10,615 nucleotides of DNA from Betaproteobacteria bacterium (GTDB lineage Bacteria > Pseudomonadota > Gammaproteobacteria > Burkholderiales > SG8-39), in the NCBI GenBank assembly GCA_009693345.1, contig SHXL01000089.1, positions 1 to 10,615 of the forward strand. Reading direction: 5' to 3'. This document shows, piece after piece, positions 1 to 6,056 of this stretch. Below the pieces are notes generated by a model. It had not been told where the DNA came from. It saw nothing but the letters and a program-made list of their open reading frames with translations, and did no database searches. The stretch's first letter is position 1. Every line of letters starts with the position of its first letter. The position numbers and the translations under genes were made by a program.

Positions 1-107
1 AAATCGCCGCGCGGATGGAAGGCGCTGCTCCACCAGTCCTGCAGCAGGCCGGCCCGCGGACCGGGGCGAGCGCTATCGGCTGTATCGTTACGGTCGGGGA
101 TGACTGG
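1..107 (+). other. Probable 3' tail of an upstream gene, frame undecided
   Basis: Two forward frames are open from the window edge and stop just before or inside the pgi start. One ends with TGA at 101-103 after a C-terminus ending GERYRLYRYGRG. The other ends with TGA at 109-111, forming an ATGA overlap (108-111) with the pgi ATG, a junction style seen elsewhere in this window. Third-position GC does not clearly favour either frame over these roughly 35 codons, and I do not recognise the product. A coding tail is likely because the spacing to pgi is so tight. No promoter or terminator is visible here. Confidence 0.35.
96..100 (+). promoter_or_regulatory. Shine-Dalgarno site that fixes the pgi start
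   Basis: GGGGA lies 7 nt before the ATG at 108. This supports that start over the in-frame ATG at 15, which would add 31 residues with no counterpart in the glucose-6-phosphate isomerase family. Confidence 0.55.
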
Positions 108-1496
108 ATGAACACCACTTCGCCTGCCGCCTGCCCCGCCTGGAAGAAGCTCGAGGCGCATGCCGAGAGCTGGCGCGACGCGCGCCTCGCCGAGCTGCTG
201 GCGGGCGATCCCGGGCGCGGCCGGCAGATGCTCGCCACGGCGCCTGGCGTGCAGCTCGACTACTCGCGCCAGCGCGCGGGCGCGTTCACGCTGCGCCTGC
301 TCGCCCAGCTCGCCGCCGAGCGCGGGTTCGACGAGTGGCGCGCGGCGCTTTTCTCGGGAGAAGCAATCAACACGACGGAGGACCGCGCCGCCACGCATAC
401 GGCCCTGCGCGCGGACCAGGCCGCTCCCGCGCGCATGTTCGAGCTTGCCGAGAAGATTCGCGGCGAAAAACGCTTCAGGAGAATCGTCAACCTCGGCACC
501 GGCGGCTCGGACCTCGGCCCGCGCCTGCTCGCGGACGCCTTCGGCGACGGCGCGCTCGACGTGCGTTTCGTGGCGAACATCGACCCGGTCGAGCTCGAGC
601 GCGCGCTCGCGGGCGCCGCGCCGGACACGACCTTGATGGTTGTCGTCTCGAAGACTTTTTCGACCCAGGAGACGATTGCGAATGCCACGGCCGCCCGCCG
701 CCTCGGCTACAAAAAGCTCATTGCGGTAACCGCAAACCCGGAAGCGGCGATGCAATTCGGCGCCGATGAAATCCTGCCGATCGCGGACTCGGTCGGCGGC
801 CGTTATTCGGTCTGGTCGGCGGCGGGATTCAGCGCGGTGTGCGCGCTTGGAATCGATGCATTCAGGGAATTCATCGAAGGCGGGAAGGAAATCGACGACC
901 ACTTCCTCGAGAGCCCGGTGGAGCAGAATGTGCCGGCGCTGATGGCGCTGCTCGGCGTCTGGAACGTCAATTTCCTCGGCATCGGAGCGCACGCCGCGCT
1001 GCCCTACGCGCACCACCTGCGCCTGCTGCCGGCCTACCTGCAGCAGCTCGAAATGGAATCCAACGGCAAAGGGGTGGACCGCGCAGGACGCCCGGTGGAC
1101 TACGCGACCTGCCCGGTGATCTTCGGCGCGGAGGGCACGCCGGCGCAGCACTCCTTCATGCAGCTGCTGCACCAGGGGCCGCGGCCGGTCGCGGCCGACA
1201 TCATCGACACAGGCATCAACGCAACACTTTCGGCCAACGCGCAGGCCCAGGCGGATGCGCTTGCCTATGGCACCGCGGATGCCGAATTGCCGTCCCATCG
1301 ACGCCACCCCGGCAACCGCCCGTCGAGCATCCTGAGGTTCAGGCAGTTCACGGAGCGCGATCTGGGCCGGCTGATCGCGCTCTACGAGCACAAGGTGTTC
1401 ACCCAGGGTGTAGTGTGGAACATCAACAGCTTCGACCAGTGGGGCGTGGAGCTTGGCAAGGACCTCGCCAAACGCAATCTGAAAGGAGTCGCCTGA
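108..1496 (+). CDS. pgi: Glucose-6-phosphate isomerase
   Basis: Cytosolic enzyme interconverting glucose 6-phosphate and fructose 6-phosphate in glycolysis and gluconeogenesis. The 462-residue product aligns end to end with the E. coli enzyme (from memory). It shows a GTGGSDLGP sugar-phosphate loop (SIS domain), SKTFSTQETIANA, the VGGRYSVWSA signature, LEMESNGKG, TPAQHSFMQLLHQG and the C-terminal FDQWGVELGK signature. By alignment the catalytic residues are E317, H348 and K451, matching E. coli E355, H386 and K514. It is about 85 residues shorter than the E. coli protein, with internal loops trimmed and the C-terminal arm missing after the GVELGK helix. Catalytic motifs are intact, so it should be active. 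The usual GIGGSD loop reads GTGGSD. The stop overlaps the next gene's ATG (TGATG). Confidence 0.96.
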   Translation: MNTTSPAACPAWKKLEAHAESWRDARLAELLAGDPGRGRQMLATAPGVQLDYSRQRAGAFTLRLLAQLAAERGFDEWRAALFSGEAINTTEDRAATHTALRADQAAPARMFELAEKIRGEKRFRRIVNLGTGGSDLGPRLLADAFGDGALDVRFVANIDPVELERALAGAAPDTTLMVVVSKTFSTQETIANATAARRLGYKKLIAVTANPEAAMQFGADEILPIADSVGGRYSVWSAAGFSAVCALGIDAFREFIEGGKEIDDHFLESPVEQNVPALMALLGVWNVNFLGIGAHAALPYAHHLRLLPAYLQQLEMESNGKGVDRAGRPVDYATCPVIFGAEGTPAQHSFMQLLHQGPRPVAADIIDTGINATLSANAQAQADALAYGTADAELPSHRRHPGNRPSSILRFRQFTERDLGRLIALYEHKVFTQGVVWNINSFDQWGVELGKDLAKRNLKGVA

Positions 1497-1714
1497 TGGA
1501 CCAGGAAACCTTCAACCTGAGCATCCGCAAGTTTCTGAAAATGGTGGGGGTCAATTCGCAGCGCGAGATCGAGCAGGCGGTGCAAAAGGCCCTCGAGGGA
1601 AAACCCGGATCGCCGCGCCTTGGCGGCGACGAAACCCTGGCCGCGAAGTTAACGCTCGAGATCCCCGCGCTCGGGCTCAAGGTGCCGTTCGACGGCGAGA
1701 TAAAGTTAAAATAA
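1496..1714 (+). CDS. Small conserved hypothetical protein, DUF6494-like
   Basis: A 72-residue protein beginning MDQETFNLSIRKFLK and ending in LTLEIPALGLKVPFDGEIKLK. I recognise the pattern NxSIRKFLKxVGVxSQREIExAV as that of DUF6494, a small bacterial family of unknown function; this is from memory. The first half should be helical (residues 5-40), with a Gly/Pro-rich linker and a short beta-rich tail. There is no signal peptide or membrane segment, so it is probably cytosolic. A strong Shine-Dalgarno AAGGAG (1483-1488) sits 7 nt before the ATG, inside the end of pgi, and the ATG overlaps the pgi stop. That makes it a translated gene rather than a shadow. Its function is unknown, and a link to sugar-phosphate metabolism is suggested only by position. 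Confidence 0.85.
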   Translation: MDQETFNLSIRKFLKMVGVNSQREIEQAVQKALEGKPGSPRLGGDETLAAKLTLEIPALGLKVPFDGEIKLK

Positions 1715-1718
1715 TTCC

Positions 1719-3110
1719 ATGAACAAGGCCCGCGAATTCGACCAGTCCGTCGTCGCCGAGCTCAAGGCCCTGCTGGGTGACCGCGTCTCCACCTCGCACG
1801 CGGTGCGCGAGCACCACGGCAAGGACGAGTCCTACTTCCCGTACGCGCTTCCGGATGTCGTCGTTTTCCTGAAGACGACTGAAGAAGTGCGAGACGTCGT
1901 GAACATCTGCCGCGCGCACCGCGTGCCGATGATTCCCTACGGCGTCGGCACCTCGCTCGAAGGCCACATCCTCGCGCTGCAGGGCGGCGTGTGCATCGAT
2001 CTGTCGCAGATGAACCAGGTGCTCGCGGTGCACGAGTCCGACCTCGATGCGGTGGTGCAGGCGGGGGTCACGCGCAAGCAGTTGAACGAGCACATCAAGC
2101 ACACGGGCCTGTTCTTCCCGGTGGACCCAGGCGCGGATGCGACGCTCGGCGGCATGGCGGCAACGCGCGCTTCCGGCACCAACGCGGTGCGCTACGGCAC
2201 GATGCGCGAGAACGTGATGTCGCTGAAAGTGGTGCTCGCCGACGGCCGCATCATCCAGACCTCGCGCCGCGCCAAGAAGTCCGCGGCCGGCTACGATCTG
2301 ACGCGTCTCTTCGTCGGCTCGGAGGGGACGCTGGGCATCATCACCGAGGTGACGGCGCGCCTGTACCCGGTCCAGGAAGCGATGTCGGCGGCGGTCTGCG
2401 CCTTCGAATCGGTGGACGGCTGCACCAACACCGTGATCCAGACGATCCAGGCGGGCGTGCCGATCGCGCGCTGCGACATCGTCTGCGAAAAGACCGTGGG
2501 CGCGATCAACAAGTACAAGAAAACCAGCTACCGCGTCGCACCCACTGTGTTTTTTGAATTTCATGGAACAAAAAAATCTGTAGTGGAACAGGCCGAACTA
2601 GTGCAGGCGATCGCCAAGGAGCACGGCGGAATGGATTTCATCTGGGCGACAAAGCCCGAAGAGCGCACCCAGCTCTGGCAGGCGCGCCACGACGCCTATT
2701 TCGCCTGCCTGCAGCTCAAACCCGGCTCGCGCGCGGTCTCGACCGACGTCTGCGTGCCGATAAGCCGGCTGGCCGAATGCGTGCGCGAGACGATGGATGA
2801 CGTGAAAAGCTACATCAACCCGGTGCCGCTGCTCGGCCACATCGGCGACGGCAACTTCCACCTCATGTTCCTGATCGACCCGGACAAGCCCACGGAGACC
2901 GAGATCGCGAAGAAATTTAACCAACGCCTGATCGAGCGTGCGTTACGGATGGAAGGCACCTGCACCGGCGAGCATGGCATCGGCCTGGGCAAGATGGGCT
3001 CGATGCGCATGGAACTAGGCGACGACATGATGGATCTGATGCGCGACATCAAGAAGGTCTTCGACCCGGAAGGTCTGATGAATCCGGGCAAGGTCGTGCC
3101 TCTCGAATGA
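1719..3110 (+). CDS. FAD-linked oxidoreductase, D-lactate dehydrogenase (cytochrome) / GlcD type
   Basis: A 463-residue flavoenzyme of the vanillyl-alcohol-oxidase fold, probably oxidising D-lactate or a related D-2-hydroxy acid such as glycolate and passing electrons to the respiratory chain. The N-terminal FAD-binding PCMH domain contains the YGVGTSLEGH pyrophosphate-binding loop (residues 74-83), PGADATLGGMAATRASG and SEGTLGIITE. The C-terminal FAD-oxidase domain has GHIGDGNFH (H374, H381) and GEHGIGLGK (from about residue 417). The TSLEGH motif favours D-lactate dehydrogenase (LDHD/Dld type) over GlcD, but the substrate cannot be settled from sequence. No signal peptide or membrane anchor is visible. 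It starts 4 nt after the preceding stop with no clear Shine-Dalgarno site, and overlaps ridA by 4 bp. An AT-rich patch at 2547-2600 differs from the rest of the gene. Confidence 0.92.
   Translation: MNKAREFDQSVVAELKALLGDRVSTSHAVREHHGKDESYFPYALPDVVVFLKTTEEVRDVVNICRAHRVPMIPYGVGTSLEGHILALQGGVCIDLSQMNQVLAVHESDLDAVVQAGVTRKQLNEHIKHTGLFFPVDPGADATLGGMAATRASGTNAVRYGTMRENVMSLKVVLADGRIIQTSRRAKKSAAGYDLTRLFVGSEGTLGIITEVTARLYPVQEAMSAAVCAFESVDGCTNTVIQTIQAGVPIARCDIVCEKTVGAINKYKKTSYRVAPTVFFEFHGTKKSVVEQAELVQAIAKEHGGMDFIWATKPEERTQLWQARHDAYFACLQLKPGSRAVSTDVCVPISRLAECVRETMDDVKSYINPVPLLGHIGDGNFHLMFLIDPDKPTETEIAKKFNQRLIERALRMEGTCTGEHGIGLGKMGSMRMELGDDMMDLMRDIKKVFDPEGLMNPGKVVPLE
2550..2576 (+). other. T6/A7 homopolymer pair with in-frame A_AAA_AAA heptamer
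   Basis: Within the dehydrogenase gene, six T (2550-2555) and seven A (2570-2576) flank a 12-nt loop, so TTTTTTG (2550-2556) can pair with CAAAAAA (2569-2575). The codons read ACA AAA AAA TCT, which puts A AAA AAA in the zero-frame arrangement for -1 slippage. A +1 shift meets TAG directly after the run. This is the most AT-rich point in the gene. Whether slippage or indels happen here is unknown. Confidence 0.4.
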
Positions 3111-3550
3111 GTGCGGAAAAAAAACTCAAGGAACTCGGCATCGCGCTAGCGCCAGTAACGCCGCCGATGGCGAATTATGTCAATGCCGTGCGCACCGGCA
3201 ACCTGCTTTTTCTGGCAGGCAAGGGCCCTGGCCCGGTCAAGGGAAAACTGGGACGTGAATTCACCGTCGATCAGGGTTACCAGCACGCGCGCGCCGTGGC
3301 GCTCGCCCTGCTGGCGGTCATGAAGGCCGAGCTCGGCAGCCTCGACAAGGTGAAGCGCGTGGTGAAGGTGCTCGGCATGGTGAACGCGGTGCCCGAATTC
3401 ACCGACCACCCGAAAGTGATCAACGGCTGCTCGGATCTCTTCGTCGAAGTGTTCGGCGATGCCGGCAAGCACGCGCGCTCCGCAGTCGGCATGGGCTCGC
3501 TGCCGATGGGAATTCCGGTCGAGATCGAAGTGATCGTCGAGGTGACGTAA
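3107..3550 (+). CDS. RidA/YjgF family reactive-imine deaminase
   Basis: A 147-residue RidA (YER057c/UK114) family protein. Characterised members hydrolyse reactive enamine/imine intermediates released by PLP- or FAD-dependent enzymes and act as cytosolic trimers. The arginine equivalent to E. coli RidA R105 is R124 (in HARSAVG), and E139 matches E120 with the same 15-residue spacing, so the catalytic pair is kept. Family hallmarks include GNLLFLAGKGP and SLPMGIPVEIEVIVEV. The N-terminal KLKELGI...P..NYV segment and the length place it with the longer 'RidA-like_1' members rather than classical 128-residue RidA, so its substrate may differ. The start overlaps the dehydrogenase stop as ATGA (3107-3110) with only a distant AAGG upstream, so expression probably depends on coupled translation. 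An imine product from the flavoenzyme upstream is possible but unproven. Confidence 0.9.
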   Translation: MSAEKKLKELGIALAPVTPPMANYVNAVRTGNLLFLAGKGPGPVKGKLGREFTVDQGYQHARAVALALLAVMKAELGSLDKVKRVVKVLGMVNAVPEFTDHPKVINGCSDLFVEVFGDAGKHARSAVGMGSLPMGIPVEIEVIVEVT

Positions 3551-3583
3551 GACCTGGATCCCCGCTTTCGCGGGGATGACGGC
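3551..3583. repeat. Short REP-like palindrome of the PRESGDPG type
   Basis: An 8-bp perfect stem, ATCCCCGC (3558-3565) and GCGGGGAT (3570-3577), closes a TTTC loop and is flanked by CTGG and GAC. This motif recurs between genes in many proteobacterial genomes, and its chance translations (HPRESGDPG, SPRKRGSR) are well-known spurious peptides; both appear here on the minus strand. Only one copy is present in this window, so its repeated nature is from general knowledge. Confidence 0.65.
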
Positions 3584-3595
3584 ATCCCGCCGTCA
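3558..3595. terminator. Tandem hairpins between convergent ridA and orn, possible bidirectional terminator
   Basis: Two hairpins abut. The first is ATCCCCGC/GCGGGGAT (3558-3577). The second is TGACGGC (3577-3583) and GCCGTCA (3589-3595) around ATCCC, and its right arm contains the orn stop codon (3593-3595, minus strand). No T-run follows on either strand, so a classical intrinsic terminator is not shown. Position at the junction of convergent genes suggests a role in termination or 3'-end protection. Confidence 0.4.
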
Positions 3596-4156
3596 GATCG
3601 TCATCACCGCCTTGCGGTAGAATTTGAGTTCCTCGATCGACTCGTAGATGTCGGCAAGGGCTTCGTGCTTGCCCTGCTTCAACTTCATCATTTCCTTGAT
3701 CAACTCCGGCTTCCAGCGCTTGACCAGTTCCTTGAGCGTGGAAACGTCCAGGTTGCGGTACAGGAAATGGGCTTCCAGCTTCGGCATCCAGCGCGCAAGG
3801 AAGCGCCGGTCCTGGCAAATGGTGTTGCCGCACATCGGCGACACTCCCGCGGGCACGTATGCTTTCAGGAACTCGATGCACTGGCGCTCGACCGTGGCCT
3901 CGTCCAGCCGCGACGCCTTGACCTTCTCCACCAGGCCGGACTTGGCATGCACTGAGCGGTTCCAGGAGTCCATCGCGCCGAGCACTTCGTCGGGCTGGTG
4001 CACCACCAGGACCGGGCCTTCGGCGATGAGATTCAGTTGCGCATCCGTCACCAGCAACGCGATCTCGATGACGCGGTCGGTTTCAGGCACCAGGCCGGTC
4101 ATTTCCATGTCGATCCAGATCAGGTTGTTGGCGTTCTTGTCCGGCACGGCAGCCAT
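3593..4156 (-). CDS. orn: Oligoribonuclease (3'-5' exoribonuclease, DEDDh family)
   Basis: A 187-residue cytosolic exonuclease that degrades 2-5 nt RNA fragments and pGpG, completing mRNA turnover and c-di-GMP breakdown. It is usually essential in beta- and gammaproteobacteria. All DEDDh residues are visible: D16 and E18 in LIWIDMEMTGL (ExoI), D116 in CGNTICQDRRF (ExoII/III region), H164 and D169 in GKHEALADIYESI. The length fits the family (E. coli 181). The start at 4156 is preferred because GAGAG (plus-strand 4165-4169) lies 8 nt upstream; an alternative ATG at 4171 would add MREYG. The divergent M48 gene begins 18 bp away, and the gene converges on ridA at its 3' end. The open frame continues far upstream through the M48 gene, but that is an antisense shadow. 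Confidence 0.95.
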   Translation of the reverse strand: MAAVPDKNANNLIWIDMEMTGLVPETDRVIEIALLVTDAQLNLIAEGPVLVVHQPDEVLGAMDSWNRSVHAKSGLVEKVKASRLDEATVERQCIEFLKAYVPAGVSPMCGNTICQDRRFLARWMPKLEAHFLYRNLDVSTLKELVKRWKPELIKEMMKLKQGKHEALADIYESIEELKFYRKAVMTI

Positions 4157-4166
4157 GCCGTATTCT
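4137..4166 (+). promoter_or_regulatory. Candidate sigma70 promoter for the M48 gene
   Basis: TTGTCC (4137-4142) and TATTCT (4161-4166) each match consensus at 4 of 6 positions, with an 18-bp spacer. Transcription would begin near 4173-4175, at the M48 ATG itself, predicting a leaderless or nearly leaderless mRNA. This agrees with the lack of a Shine-Dalgarno site before that ATG. Both boxes lie inside the orn coding region. Weak matches by eye like this are common by chance. Confidence 0.3.
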
Positions 4167-4177
4167 CTCATGGCATG
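4154..4177. repeat. Inverted repeat holding both divergent start codons
   Basis: CATGCC (4154-4159) and GGCATG (4172-4177) are perfect complements separated by 12 bp. The left arm contains the orn start codon (minus strand) and the right arm the M48 start codon. The -10 candidate lies in the centre. Part of the symmetry is expected because both arms are start codons with a preceding GGC, so an operator role is speculative. Confidence 0.35.
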
Positions 4178-5419
4178 AACAACGCTTTTATGTGGCTCTT
4201 CGTCGCCGCGCTCGTGCTGGCGACCGGCACGCGCCTGTGGCTCACCGCGCGCCAGTCGCGCCATGTGCTTGCGCACCGCGAGGCAGTGCCGGATTCGTTC
4301 GCCGGCATCATCCCGCTTGCCGCGCACCAGAAGGCGGCCGACTACACCGTCGCCAAGACGCGGCTGGCAATGGCCGAGGCATGCCTGTCCGCGGCGCTCG
4401 TGCTTGCGCTCACCATCGGCGGCCTGCTGCAGTCGCTGTCCGACGCCTGGGCGCGCGTCGCTCCGCCTTTCGGGATTGCGCACGGCGTGGCGCTGATCGT
4501 CTCGGTGGTGATTCTGCTGGGGCTGCTCGAAATGCCCCTCACGCTGTACCGCACCTTCGTCGTCGAGGCGCGTTTCGGCTTCAACCGCATGACGCCGAAG
4601 CTGTTTGCCGTCGACCTCGCCAAGCAGACGCTCCTCTTCGCGGCGCTGGGCATTCCGCTGCTGGCGCTGGTGCTCTGGCTGATGGAGAAGACGGGCGCGC
4701 TGTGGTGGATCTGGGTCTGGTGCGCCTGGACGGGCTTCAACCTGCTGGTGCTGCTCATCTATCCCAGCTTCATCGCGCCGCTGTTCAACAAGTTCAGCCC
4801 GCTCACCGAACAGGCGCTCGCCGCGCGCATCGAGGCACTGCTGGCGCGCTGCGGCTTCCGTTCCAGCGGCCTGTACGTGATGGACGGCTCGAAGCGCTCC
4901 AGCCACGGCAATGCCTACTTCACCGGCTTCGGCGCCGCCAAGCGCATCGTATTCTTCGACACGCTGCTCGCGCGCCTTGCGCCGGGCGAGATCGAGGCAG
5001 TGCTCGCGCACGAGCTGGGCCATTTCAAGCGCAACCACGTCTGGAAGCGCATCGCGGTGCTGTTTGCCGCCTCGTTCGCGCTGCTCTGGGCGTTGGGGCG
5101 GATGATCGACCTGCCCTGGTTCTACACCGATCTCAACGTGACGACGATGAGCACGGCGACCGCGCTGCTGCTGTTCGTGCTGGTGACGCCGGTGTTCACC
5201 TTCTTCCTGCAGCCGCTGCTCGCCCTGCACTCGCGCCGGCACGAATTCGAGGCTGATGCCTACGCGGTGGCGCACGCAAGCGCGGCCGAGCTGGCGCTGG
5301 CGCTGGTCAAGCTCTACCAGGACAACGCCTCGACGCTGACGCCGGATCCCCTGCATTCGGCCTTCTATGATTCGCATCCCCCGGCCGCCACGCGCATCGC
5401 CAGATTGAGGACGGCATGA
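4175..5419 (+). CDS. M48 family zinc metallopeptidase (CAAX prenyl protease Ste24-like)
   Basis: A 414-residue integral inner-membrane metalloprotease of the M48A (Ste24/CAAX protease 1) type. Bacterial members are thought to act in envelope protein quality control. It has an N-terminal hydrophobic segment (about residues 4-18) and several further membrane segments in the M48_N region and around residues 290-350. The zinc motif HELGH is at 279-283 (H279, H283 ligands, E280 catalytic), and the third ligand is E359 in HEFEADAYA. The N-terminal half includes EMPLTLYRTFVVEARFGFNRMTPKLF, typical of Ste24 homologues. The start at 4175 has no Shine-Dalgarno site; ATG 4190 is an alternative with none either. 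It overlaps phhB by 4 bp (ATGA), so the two are cotranscribed. Nothing visible suggests a prenylated substrate. Confidence 0.93.
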   Translation: MNNAFMWLFVAALVLATGTRLWLTARQSRHVLAHREAVPDSFAGIIPLAAHQKAADYTVAKTRLAMAEACLSAALVLALTIGGLLQSLSDAWARVAPPFGIAHGVALIVSVVILLGLLEMPLTLYRTFVVEARFGFNRMTPKLFAVDLAKQTLLFAALGIPLLALVLWLMEKTGALWWIWVWCAWTGFNLLVLLIYPSFIAPLFNKFSPLTEQALAARIEALLARCGFRSSGLYVMDGSKRSSHGNAYFTGFGAAKRIVFFDTLLARLAPGEIEAVLAHELGHFKRNHVWKRIAVLFAASFALLWALGRMIDLPWFYTDLNVTTMSTATALLLFVLVTPVFTFFLQPLLALHSRRHEFEADAYAVAHASAAELALALVKLYQDNASTLTPDPLHSAFYDSHPPAATRIARLRTA

Positions 5420-5745
5420 ACGATCTGCTGCAGAAACGCTGCAAACCCTGCGAAGGCGGCACAGTTCCCTACAACGCGGCGCAGACGAAGGAGACGCTCG
5501 CGCAGCTGAAGGGCTGGATCGTCGAGGACGGCAAACTGGTCAAGCTCTACCCGTTCAAGAACCATTACGAGACCATGGCCTTCGTGAACGCGCTCGCCTG
5601 GATCTCGCACCGCGAAGACCACCACCCGGACCTGCTGGTCGGCTACAACAAGTGCCGCGTGGAATATTCGACCCATGCCATCGGCGGCTTGTCGGAGAAC
5701 GACTTCATCTGCGCCGCCAAGGCCGACACGCTGTTCAGATTGTGA
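5416..5745 (+). CDS. phhB: Pterin-4a-carbinolamine dehydratase
   Basis: A 109-residue enzyme (PCD/DCoH) that dehydrates 4a-hydroxytetrahydrobiopterin, regenerating the pterin cofactor used by aromatic amino acid hydroxylases. The active-site block is HREDHHPDL, with H69 and H70, and H87 lies 18 residues on in EYSTHAIGGLSENDF, the same spacing as H61/H62/H79 in the rat enzyme. The N-terminal CxPCEGG (C9, C12) is typical of bacterial members. GAGG (5407-5410) sits 5 nt before the ATG, which also overlaps the M48 stop. No phenylalanine hydroxylase gene is in the window, so its pterin partner lies elsewhere or it serves another pterin such as the molybdenum cofactor route. It is followed by DUF2007 through a TGATG junction. 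Confidence 0.94.
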   Translation: MNDLLQKRCKPCEGGTVPYNAAQTKETLAQLKGWIVEDGKLVKLYPFKNHYETMAFVNALAWISHREDHHPDLLVGYNKCRVEYSTHAIGGLSENDFICAAKADTLFRL

Positions 5746-6056
5746 TGAAAAGGGTTTTTTCTTCTCACAACCTCATCCTGGCCCACCATTCCCGCAATCT
5801 CCTCGAGACCGAAGGCATCGCGACGGAGATGAGGAATCTGATGTTGTCCTCCGCAATGGGCGAACTGCCGCCGGCCGAATGCCAGGCCGAGGTCTGGGTG
5901 GTGAATGACGAAGATGAGGCGCGTGCGTTCGGCGTACTGCGCCGGTCAGCCGTATTCGGGCCCGACTGGAAATGCGCTGGTTGCGGGGAAACCTGCGAAC
6001 CGCAGTTCACCCAATGCTGGAAATGCGGAGCGCTCAGAAAATCCGCGCCACGGTGA
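5745..6056 (+). CDS. DUF2007-domain protein with C-terminal zinc ribbon
   Basis: A 103-residue protein. Residues 1-68 match the DUF2007 pattern ('putative prokaryotic signal transducing protein'): MKRVFSSHNLILAHHSRNLLETEGIATEMRN, then the AEVWVVNDEDEARA strand-helix unit. This is an ACT-like fold often fused to metal-binding ribbons. Residues 75-95 form a zinc ribbon with two CxxC knuckles (C77/C80 and C91/C94); C84 is an extra cysteine. There is no signal peptide or membrane segment. The ATG overlaps the phhB stop (TGATG) with no Shine-Dalgarno site, which suggests coupled translation. The last 23 bp overlap the 3' end of the convergent CobD/CbiB-like gene. The biochemical function is unknown. 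Confidence 0.88.
   Translation: MKRVFSSHNLILAHHSRNLLETEGIATEMRNLMLSSAMGELPPAECQAEVWVVNDEDEARAFGVLRRSAVFGPDWKCAGCGETCEPQFTQCWKCGALRKSAPR

Noticed and set aside
15..107. N-terminal extension of Pgi from the ATG at 15
   Set aside because: The extra 31 residues match nothing in the family, and GGGGA is well spaced before the ATG at 108.
1684..1715. Promoter for the dehydrogenase gene with TAAAAT (1707-1712) as -10
   Set aside because: There is no acceptable -35 at 16-18 bp, and the TAAAAT is made by the Lys codons and stop of the preceding gene 4 nt from the next ATG.
1677..2564. 295-codon minus-strand open frame antisense to the dehydrogenase
   Set aside because: Its composition (His/Arg/Val-rich) is that of a complement shadow in GC-rich DNA, and the plus strand encodes a full conserved flavoenzyme.
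3593..5377. 594-codon minus-strand open frame through the M48 gene, joined to orn
   Set aside because: Its upstream 400 codons are Arg/Gln/His-rich, antisense to a clear M48 protease, and have no family resemblance. Only the orn part, with its own start and Shine-Dalgarno site at 4156, is real.
6025..6048. Terminator hairpin GCGGA/TCCGC between the convergent DUF2007 and CobD/CbiB-like genes
   Set aside because: It has only a 5-bp stem with a loop of more than 10 nt and no T-run, and it lies within coding sequence on both strands.
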